Below, piece by piece: positions 27,281 to 33,925 of a DNA stretch of 64,000 bases. This DNA is from Persicitalea sp963803495. Its GTDB lineage: Bacteria > Bacteroidota > Bacteroidia > Cytophagales > Spirosomataceae. The translations under genes and the position numbers were made by a program. The notes under the pieces are model-generated. The model was not told where the DNA came from. It made no database searches and saw nothing but the letters and a program-made list of their open reading frames with translations. Positions within the stretch are counted from its first letter, which is position 1; each line of letters begins with the position of its first letter. Where the stretch lies: positions 4,402,001-4,466,000 of the forward strand of contig CAWDMP010000002.1 in assembly GCA_963803495.1 (NCBI GenBank). Direction: 5' to 3'.

Positions 27281-28369
27281 TTGATAACCTTCTCCCACAC
27301 CTACCTCCAAACTTTCACCGAGTCCGTCTTCACGGCGATCGGGTGTCCGCCCGACGAAGCGGCCTCGGCGGCCAAAGTACTCATTAGCGCCGATCTGCGC
27401 GGCATCGACTCCCACGGCATCGCCCGGCTGGCGGGTTACGTGCGGCTCTACGACCACGACCGCCTGAACCCCGCGCCCCAGGTCCGCATTGTCCACGAGA
27501 CGCCCAGCACCGCCACCGTCGACGGCGATCGGGGCCTGGGCCTGGTGGTAGCGCCCAAAGCGATGGCGATCGCGATGGAAAAAGCCGAAAAGGTAGGTTC
27601 GGGCTGGGTGTCGGTCCGCAACTCCAACCACTTCGGCATCGCGGGCTACCACGCCATGCTACCCCTCGCAAAAGACATGATCGGCTGGACCATGACCAAC
27701 GCTGCCCCGCTGGTGACGCCTACTTTTTCGCTCGATAAGCTACTGGGTACCAATCCGATCGCCGTCGCCGTGCCCGCCCGCCACGAACCGCCTTTCGTGG
27801 CTGATTTCGCCTCGACCGCTGTGGCCTACGGCAAATTCGAGATCCTGCAACGTCAGGGCAAACCCGCGCCCATCGGCTGGGCTCAGGACGCCGAGGGCCA
27901 TCCGACCGACGACGCCAACGCCGTCAAAAGCGGCGGCGGCTTACTGCCCTTAGGCTCCGACCGCGAGCACGGCAGTCACAAGGGCTACGGGCTGGGGGCC
28001 ATCGTGGACATTTTTTCGGGCGTCCTGTCCGGGGCCAATTACGGCCCGTGGGTACCGCCCTTCGCCACGGCGGGCTTCATGGCGGCGCAGGCGGCGGTCG
28101 GGATGGGTACCGGACACTTTTTAGGGGCCATGCGCGTTGATGGTTTTCGGCCCGCCGACGAGTTTAAGGACAACATGGACCGCTGGATCGGGGCCTTCCG
28201 TAATGCCCGCGCCATCGAAGGTCACAAGGTACTGATCCCCGGCGACCCCGAGCGCGAAACCGAAGTACTTCGGCGCGAAACCGGTATCAGCTTACTCCCG
28301 CCCGTTGTGGATTCGTTGGTAGCGCTGGCCAAGCGGTTTGGTCTTGAGTTTAAAGTTCAAAGTCTATGA
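27281..28369 (+). CDS. Malate/L-lactate dehydrogenase (Ldh family) oxidoreductase
   Basis: A 362-residue NAD(P)-dependent 2-oxoacid reductase of the YlbC/AllD/ComC family (not the Rossmann LDH family). Family motifs include ADLRGIDSHGIARL near 43-56, with the catalytic-site His, then GWVSVRNSNHFGIAGY, DFASTAVAYGKFEI and SDREHGSHKGYGLG. Substrate could be malate, lactate, ureidoglycolate or sulfolactate; sequence alone does not decide. The only start that fits is TTG at 27281: no in-frame ATG exists upstream before the repeat. The 5' side is a reiterated ATTCATCATTCA word, so the original start region may have been replaced. Confidence 0.88.
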   Translation: MITFSHTYLQTFTESVFTAIGCPPDEAASAAKVLISADLRGIDSHGIARLAGYVRLYDHDRLNPAPQVRIVHETPSTATVDGDRGLGLVVAPKAMAIAMEKAEKVGSGWVSVRNSNHFGIAGYHAMLPLAKDMIGWTMTNAAPLVTPTFSLDKLLGTNPIAVAVPARHEPPFVADFASTAVAYGKFEILQRQGKPAPIGWAQDAEGHPTDDANAVKSGGGLLPLGSDREHGSHKGYGLGAIVDIFSGVLSGANYGPWVPPFATAGFMAAQAAVGMGTGHFLGAMRVDGFRPADEFKDNMDRWIGAFRNARAIEGHKVLIPGDPERETEVLRRETGISLLPPVVDSLVALAKRFGLEFKVQSL

Positions 28370-28551
28370 GTTCAGGAGTGCATTTTGTTTAAATTGGTTG
28401 TAGTCGTTTTTTGACGTGTACCCAATATAGAATTGAAAATCTTACGCGTCGTCGTGTTGTAAACTTACTTTCAATCTTCTTATAAGCTGATTACTAATGG
28501 GTAACAGAAAAGGTATTTTCAACTCTCCACTTTCCATTTTTAAATAAAAAA

Positions 28552-29589
28552 ATGTCGAGAAATATAAAAGCAGGGATATTCATCACGATTGCGGTCATTA
28601 CGACCACCTTCACGTTTTATTTTTGGCAAATATTCAAGACGCCCAACCTGCAACTGGAAGCCGAGAACAGCTTCGTGCTGTACATACCCGAAGGCGCTAC
28701 CTACGAGTCGGTGCTGGATACGTTGAAAAAGAATGAAGTGATCAATGACGAGATTTCGTTTCGCTTCCTGGCCAAAGTACTCAAGTACCCCGATCGCGTG
28801 AAAGCCGGGCGGTACCTCATCAAGCCGGATGCCACCAACTACAGCGTCATCCAGAAACTGCGCGAGGGCAATCAGGATGCCGTGCGGTTGACTTTCAACA
28901 ACATCCGGCTGAAAAACGAATTGGTCGAGCGCATCGGTCCACGCTTTGCTTTTGGGGAAGTGAAATTCCGGCAAGCCCTCCGCGACCCCGCCGTGGCGCA
29001 GAAGTACGGCTTCGACACCACCACGATCGTGAGCATGTTCCTGCCCAATACCTACGATGTTTTTTGGGATGTAAGCACGGAGCGTTTTCTGGACCGGATG
29101 CACTCGGAGTACCAGAAATTCTGGACCGACGAGCGCCGCGCCAAGGCGAAAGCCGTCGGGTTGACGCCCGTAGAAGTATCTACGCTGGCCTCGATCGTGG
29201 AAGAAGAGCAGGCCCGCAAAAAAGACGAGCGCCCGCGCGTAGCGAGTATGTACCTCAATCGACTCGAAGCCGGAATGCCGCTGCAAGCCGATCCGACAGT
29301 GAAGTTCGCGCTCGGCGATTTTGCCATCAAGCGCGTTCTGACCGCTCAACTCATGACGCCTTCGCCCTACAACACCTACCGCAATGCGGGTCTGCCACCC
29401 GGCCCGATCCGCTTGGCCGATCAGGTGTCGATCGACGCGGTACTCAATCCTGAAAAAACCGACTACATCTATATGTGCGCCAAGGCCGACCTGTCAGGCT
29501 ACCACGCCTTCGCCAACAACTACGAAGACCACCTCGCCAACGCCCGCATGTACCAGGCGGAGCTGAATCGGCGGCAGATTATGAAATAA
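28552..29589 (+). CDS. mltG: Endolytic transglycosylase MltG
   Basis: A 345-residue inner-membrane murein endotransglycosylase of the YceG family that cleaves nascent glycan strands and sets chain ends. A single N-terminal membrane anchor (about 7-27) is followed by a LysM-like segment (about 41-110, VLYIPEGATYESVLDTLKKN). The catalytic domain has the diagnostic LASIVEEEQ, with probable catalytic Glu217, then RVASMYLNRL, MPLQADPTV and SPYNTYRNAGLPPGPI. Length and order are typical. It precedes ybgC- and yihY-like genes in the same direction, separated by a reiterated-word repeat. Confidence 0.94.
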   Translation: MSRNIKAGIFITIAVITTTFTFYFWQIFKTPNLQLEAENSFVLYIPEGATYESVLDTLKKNEVINDEISFRFLAKVLKYPDRVKAGRYLIKPDATNYSVIQKLREGNQDAVRLTFNNIRLKNELVERIGPRFAFGEVKFRQALRDPAVAQKYGFDTTTIVSMFLPNTYDVFWDVSTERFLDRMHSEYQKFWTDERRAKAKAVGLTPVEVSTLASIVEEEQARKKDERPRVASMYLNRLEAGMPLQADPTVKFALGDFAIKRVLTAQLMTPSPYNTYRNAGLPPGPIRLADQVSIDAVLNPEKTDYIYMCAKADLSGYHAFANNYEDHLANARMYQAELNRRQIMK

Positions 29590-29675
29590 TGGATAATGGA
29601 CAGTGGATAATTGACAATGATACTCGCCAATTAATCAATAGATAATTATCCATCATCCATTATCCACTATCCATT
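29588..29675. repeat. Inverted GGATAATGG-type reiterated repeat
   Basis: ATGGATAATGGACAGTGG (from 29588) and its near reverse complement CCATTATCCACTATCCAT (to about 29675) flank an AT-rich centre, immediately after mltG. The same ATCCATTATCCATTA word recurs at 32470-32486. Confidence 0.8.
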
Positions 29676-29681
29676 GAATAA

Positions 29682-30101
29682 ATGTTTTCCTACGAAGTAA
29701 AAGACATCCGGGTGCGCTACGCCGACACCGACCAGATGGGCTACGTGTACTACGGCAACTACGCCCGGTACTACGAAATCGGGCGGGTGGAAGCGCTGCG
29801 GTCGCTGGACTTTCACTACAAGGCGATGGAGGATGCCGGCATCATGATGCCCGTATACGATCTTCACAATCGGTACCATCGGCCCGCGCGCTACGACGAC
29901 CTACTCACGATTCTGGTGCGACTGCCCGAGCTACCCGGCGTGAGGGTACGATTTGAATACGAAGTGAGGAATCAGCTCGCCGAACTGTTGACCACCGCCG
30001 AGACAACCCTCGTTTTTCAGAACCGAACCACGGGCCGACTATGCCCGGCACCCGAAGCGCTGCTCGAAAAACTTCGTCCGTATTATTTGGCACAGGAGTA
30101 G
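29682..30101 (+). CDS. YbgC-type acyl-CoA thioesterase
   Basis: A 139-residue hotdog-fold thioesterase of the YbgC/4-hydroxybenzoyl-CoA thioesterase family, hydrolysing short- or medium-chain acyl-CoA in the cytoplasm. The active-site segment YADTDQMGYVYYGNYARYYE (14-33) carries the expected Asp17, and PARYDDLLTI follows at the second conserved strand. Length is typical. It starts 6 bp after a reiterated-word repeat and ends 69 bp before the yihY-like gene, likely co-transcribed. The Tol-Pal partnership known in proteobacteria is not implied here. Confidence 0.87.
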   Translation: MFSYEVKDIRVRYADTDQMGYVYYGNYARYYEIGRVEALRSLDFHYKAMEDAGIMMPVYDLHNRYHRPARYDDLLTILVRLPELPGVRVRFEYEVRNQLAELLTTAETTLVFQNRTTGRLCPAPEALLEKLRPYYLAQE

Positions 30102-30170
30102 GTCAGGAAGTACTTTGCGTTCTTGTTGGCAGGAAACAGGCGCCGCCCGCTGACTGCCTACCCTCCTTTT

Positions 30171-31112
30171 ATGCTGGAAAAACTTCTCCAATATCGTCAG
30201 GTTCGCCAATTCAACCACTGGTTGAAGAGTACCACCCTGTTCCGTGGCTCGGTGTCGTTGTACGATATTTTGGTCAATTTGATCGACAAGCTCATTGTTT
30301 ACGACATCGACCAACGCGCCACTGCGGTGGCGTTCAGCCTGACGCTGTCGGCTTTTCCGACGTTGATCTCGTTTTTTACCCTCATTCCCTACATTCCGGT
30401 CGACGATCTGCAACCCCAGATCATGGATTTTCTGCGCGAAATCATGCCCAGTAGTATTTACGCCGAGGCCCAAACGACCATCATGGACATCATCAGCCGG
30501 CCCCGGGGAGGCATTCTGTCGATCAGCTTCATCATCGCCATCGTGACTTCCACCAACGGCATGGTATCGCTGATGCGGTCGTTCAACATCGTGTACCGCG
30601 ACGAAGACACGCGCGGATTTTTCAAAACCCGCGCCGTCGCTCTGATGCTCACCATGCTGTTGGCATTGGTTATTTTTCTGTCGGTGGTATTACTGGTGGT
30701 CGGCGACCATGTCATGGAGATTCTAAGTACCTGGGAAGTGATTCAGGAAACCTGGGTCATCGGGCTGGTCAACTTCCTGCGCTATTTTATCACGCTGGCG
30801 GCGCTCACACTGGGCGTGTCGCTGATCTACCGCTTTGCGCCAGATCGGCTGGTGCGGCTGTCTTTTTTTAACGTAGGGGCCTTTATCGCCTCCGCCCTCA
30901 TCGTGCTGGCGACCTACGGGTTTTCCTACTACCTCTCCAATTTTGGCACTTACAACAAACTCTATGGCTCCATCGGTACCATGATCGCCTTTATGGTTTG
31001 GATTTACCTGATTGCCTTGCTGCTCATTTTTGGCTTCGAGGTCAATGCCAGCATCATCATGGCGCGGGGCATGGAGGAGGGCAATCTCAGTGAGGACGTC
31101 GGCAAACAATAA
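30171..31112 (+). CDS. YihY/virulence factor BrkB family membrane protein
   Basis: A 313-residue inner-membrane protein of the YihY/BrkB family, with about six hydrophobic helices. The conserved N-terminal AVAFSLTLSAFPTLISFFTL (about 65-84; the usual AAALAYYTLLSLFP-like motif) is present. Downstream helices include the FMVWIYLIALLLIFGFEVNA segment that ends the family domain. The annotation as ribonuclease BN is historical and wrong for this family; function remains unclear. ATG 30171 is preferred to an upstream in-frame GTG/TTG because homologous sequence begins there. A 12-bp perfect stem just after the stop may end transcription. Confidence 0.86.
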   Translation: MLEKLLQYRQVRQFNHWLKSTTLFRGSVSLYDILVNLIDKLIVYDIDQRATAVAFSLTLSAFPTLISFFTLIPYIPVDDLQPQIMDFLREIMPSSIYAEAQTTIMDIISRPRGGILSISFIIAIVTSTNGMVSLMRSFNIVYRDEDTRGFFKTRAVALMLTMLLALVIFLSVVLLVVGDHVMEILSTWEVIQETWVIGLVNFLRYFITLAALTLGVSLIYRFAPDRLVRLSFFNVGAFIASALIVLATYGFSYYLSNFGTYNKLYGSIGTMIAFMVWIYLIALLLIFGFEVNASIIMARGMEEGNLSEDVGKQ

Positions 31113-31138
31113 ATGCCGGTCTGAACCAGACCGGCATT
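31112..31138 (+). terminator. Hairpin after the YihY-like gene
   Basis: AATGCCGGTCTG and CAGACCGGCATT pair perfectly around a 3-nt loop, directly after the stop codon. There is only a weak T run (TTATAC), so it may be a factor-assisted or bidirectional terminator. Confidence 0.65.
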
Positions 31139-31365
31139 ATACACATTACCCTAACCCATAAAAATCGGTATTAGATATTCTCCGGATCTCATACCAATTT
31201 ATACTGTGTCTCAATCGAATACCGTGCCAAAAAATACCGGCGATACAACTTCCTGTTCTTCCGGCGGAGGGGTTTATTTACCACTTTATAGGAAAAAATG
31301 TTACTATTTATTTTTTCGCCATCTATTAAGTACTACAGCAACAGAGTCCAGCTCCCCGCATACGA

Positions 31366-32439
31366 ATGGACAAAGAGATGACAAACGGCGCGCCCGACCC
31401 CCTAAAGGATGAAGTGAAACCCGACGACACTACACCACTGGTATCGGTCATCTGTACTTGCTACAACCACGAGAAGTACATCACGGAAGCGCTCGAGTCG
31501 GTCGCCCGGCAGACATACGGCCGCGTCGAGTTGGTCGTGATCGACAACGCCAGCACCGACGAATCACTGAGCCGGATCGAGGAATTTTGCAAAGATCGTC
31601 CCGAGGTACGCTTCATCGCCAACACCCTTAACGAAGGCCTGTGTCGGGCTTTTAATCGAGGCCTGGGCATGACGACCGGCCAGTACCTCATCGACCTCTC
31701 GGCCGACGATGTGCTGCTGCCCCACCGGATCGAGCGTCAGGTAGCTTTTTTCGAAAACCTACCTGATCGCTACGGTGTGATCTTCTCCAATGCCCGCTAC
31801 CTTGATCCGCACGGCAGGCCGCTGCATTGGCACTACCCCGTCGATTCGGCCGGACAAACTATGGAGCAGGTACCCTCGGGTGATGTGTATCGGGATGTGC
31901 TGGAAAGGTACTTCATCTGTACCCCCACCATGATGATGCGGCGCACGGTGCTGGACGCGCTGGGTGGCTACGATGAAACGCTGACTTACGAGGATTTCGA
32001 TTTTTGGGTCCGATCGGCCGTGATGTGCCACTATGGGTTCCAGGACGAAGTACTTACTCACAAGCGGCTTTTACCCAACTCGCTCTCCAACCTGTCGTAC
32101 CGCCCCGGCAGCGGGATGCTCGAAAGTACCTACGCGGTGTGCAACAAAGCCTACGACCTCAACCGAACCCAAGCCGAATTCAACGCGCTGGCGGCACGCA
32201 TCAAAACCTACATTCGCAAAAGTTTCTACGTCGAGGAGTTCGAACTCGCCATCCGGTTCCGCCAGCTACTCAACTACATCGAGAACCCTGGCCCGGCCAC
32301 AGAGCTCATCGTGCTCCTGTGCCGTATGCGCCTACCCGTCAATAAACTGTATCGTATTTATTACAATCGGAAATCGAAGAGAAGGAGGGAGGGTGGAAGG
32401 GTAGAAGGGTGGAAAGGAGGAGGGACTGGGCTGGCGTAG
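31366..32439 (+). CDS. Family 2 glycosyltransferase
   Basis: A 357-residue GT-A fold glycosyltransferase (GT2) that would transfer a sugar from a nucleotide donor in envelope polysaccharide synthesis. The N-terminal VSVICTCYNHEKYITEALES (26-45), IDNASTD (about 59-65), the donor/metal motif LSADDVLLP with DD, and the acceptor-region YDETLTYEDFDFW (ED) are all present. No membrane segment is evident. The last about 18 residues (EGGRVEGWKGGG) are encoded by a G-rich reiterated word (32385-32430), so the original stop has probably been overrun by an intergenic repeat. The gap before it (31139-31365) shows no gene. Confidence 0.88.
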   Translation: MDKEMTNGAPDPLKDEVKPDDTTPLVSVICTCYNHEKYITEALESVARQTYGRVELVVIDNASTDESLSRIEEFCKDRPEVRFIANTLNEGLCRAFNRGLGMTTGQYLIDLSADDVLLPHRIERQVAFFENLPDRYGVIFSNARYLDPHGRPLHWHYPVDSAGQTMEQVPSGDVYRDVLERYFICTPTMMMRRTVLDALGGYDETLTYEDFDFWVRSAVMCHYGFQDEVLTHKRLLPNSLSNLSYRPGSGMLESTYAVCNKAYDLNRTQAEFNALAARIKTYIRKSFYVEEFELAIRFRQLLNYIENPGPATELIVLLCRMRLPVNKLYRIYYNRKSKRRREGGRVEGWKGGGTGLA

Positions 32440-32487
32440 CTGGCAAGCTTTTTTAATTGTCAATTATTCACTATCCATTATCCATTA
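32385..32487. repeat. Reiterated words after the GT2 gene
   Basis: GGAGGGTGGAAGGGTAGAAGGGTGGAAAGG (32388-32420, split here only by word) runs through the GT2 stop region. TCAATTATTCACTATCCATTATCCATTA then leads up to the next start, ending in an in-frame TAA at 32485-32487. Confidence 0.7.
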
Positions 32488-32493
32488 AAGAAC

Positions 32494-33120
32494 TTGCCCG
32501 CCGAACTTCTCAAAATCTACCCTAATAATCCCGACCCGCGCCGCATCCGGCAAGTAGCCGACTGCCTGCGTGGTGGTGGATTGGTGATTTACCCCACTGA
32601 CACCGTATATGGCCTGGGCTGCGACATCCATAATGCCCGCTCGGTCGAGCGGGTGGCGCACATCAAAGGCGTGAAGCCCCAGAAGAACGACTTTTCGTTT
32701 ATCTGCTACGATTTGAGTCACATCGCCGACTACGCCCGCGTGAGCAACGCGGCCTTCAAGCTGATGAAAAAGGCGCTGCCGGGTCCGTTCACTTTCATTC
32801 TGGAAGCGACCAGCAACGTGCCCAAGCTGCTCAACACCAACAAGAAGACGGTGGGGATCAGGGTACCCGACAACGACATCCCCCGATTTTTTGTCCGGGA
32901 ACTGGGCAATCCGATCATTACGACTTCCATCAAGGACGACGACGAAGTGATCGAATACTCGACTGATCCTGAATTGATCTTTGAAAAATTTCAGCATGAT
33001 GTCGACATCGTGGTCGACGGCGGCTATGGCGGCAACGTAGGCTCCACGATCGTGGATGCCACGACCGATGCCTTCGAAATCATGCGTGAAGGATTGGGCG
33101 ATCTTACGCTCTATATTTAA
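32494..33120 (+). CDS. YciO/Sua5/YrdC family protein (threonylcarbamoyl-AMP synthase-like)
   Basis: A 208-residue protein of the Sua5/YciO/YrdC family, which makes threonylcarbamoyl-AMP for the t6A37 modification of ANN-decoding tRNAs. The nucleotide-binding motif LVIYPTDTVYGLGCD (30-44) and KGVKPQKNDFSFICYDLS (59-76) are present, as are LPGPFTFILEAT and VGIRVPDN. The NDFSF stretch is closer to YciO than to TsaC; YciO has only weak TC-AMP activity in the literature, so the exact role is uncertain. The frame has an in-frame stop at 32485-32487, so the first available start is TTG at 32494, immediately after a reiterated repeat. Confidence 0.87.
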   Translation: MPAELLKIYPNNPDPRRIRQVADCLRGGGLVIYPTDTVYGLGCDIHNARSVERVAHIKGVKPQKNDFSFICYDLSHIADYARVSNAAFKLMKKALPGPFTFILEATSNVPKLLNTNKKTVGIRVPDNDIPRFFVRELGNPIITTSIKDDDEVIEYSTDPELIFEKFQHDVDIVVDGGYGGNVGSTIVDATTDAFEIMREGLGDLTLYI

Positions 33121-33181
33121 GAATCCGTAATAAATTCCGGTTATTTTTTTGATATACCGCGCGTCTTTCCCATATTTGGTG

Positions 33182-33850
33182 ATGGCCGACGCAATTGTGG
33201 GAGAAATGCCGAAGACCGAAATTTTGCTACCGCTGTATTTCCTGCCCAATCTGGAATATTTCGCAGCGCTGCTGCCTTATGAGACGATTGTCCTGGAAAG
33301 TTGCGAGAACCTCCCGCGCCGCACCTTCCGCAATCGCTGCCAGGTACTTACGGCCAATAAAGTCGATACGCTTACCGTGCCCCTCGTGGCTAGCCGACGG
33401 GCCGTGCCCATTCGCGAGGCACGCATCGACTACCGCCAGCCCTGGATCCGGCGGCACTGGGGATGCCTGCAGTCGGCCTACGGGAAGTCCCCTTTTTATG
33501 AGTACTACGCGGCCGATTTTGAAGCGGTCTATTACCAGGAAAACGATTTGCTGTTTGACTTCAATGCTGCTTTGCTGACATTGTGTCTTAATTTATTGGG
33601 GATAGAAAAAGCAATCACGTACACATTGTCATACTTGGTCACACCCCGAAAGAACATTTTCGACGCTAAATCATTGATTGGCAATAAAAAAGCTACGAAT
33701 ACTACTTTTCCGTACCTACCTACGCCTTATTACCAAACCTTTGGCAATGATTTTGTACCAAATTTGAGTATTATTGACTTGCTGTTTAACAAAGGACCTG
33801 AGGCATGCCAAGTACTCAGCCAATCGGTATTAGTGCCTCAATGCTTCTGA
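33182..33850 (+). CDS. WbqC-like family protein
   Basis: A 222-residue protein of the WbqC-like family, found in O-antigen and related polysaccharide gene clusters across Bacteroidota and of unknown enzymology. The conserved ILLPLYFLPNLEYFAAL near the start, ENLPRRTFRNRCQVLTANKVDTLTVPL, and HWGCLQSAYGKSPFYEYY are characteristic. The first ATG is 33182; ATG 33206 (MPKTEILLP) would match the usual family N-terminus better. Its stop TGA is followed directly by ATG (TGAATG, 33848-33853), although clpC probably starts later at 33926. Confidence 0.85.
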   Translation: MADAIVGEMPKTEILLPLYFLPNLEYFAALLPYETIVLESCENLPRRTFRNRCQVLTANKVDTLTVPLVASRRAVPIREARIDYRQPWIRRHWGCLQSAYGKSPFYEYYAADFEAVYYQENDLLFDFNAALLTLCLNLLGIEKAITYTLSYLVTPRKNIFDAKSLIGNKKATNTTFPYLPTPYYQTFGNDFVPNLSIIDLLFNKGPEACQVLSQSVLVPQCF

Positions 33851-33925
33851 ATGAACAAAGATTCCCGAAGGCCCGTTATAAACACACTGAATCAAAAGCC
33901 ATTATTCCTGCCTATACCAACCCAC

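Noticed and set aside
31140..31365. Possible small gene before GT2
   Set aside because: Short frames lack a start with supporting features and have no recognisable sequence.
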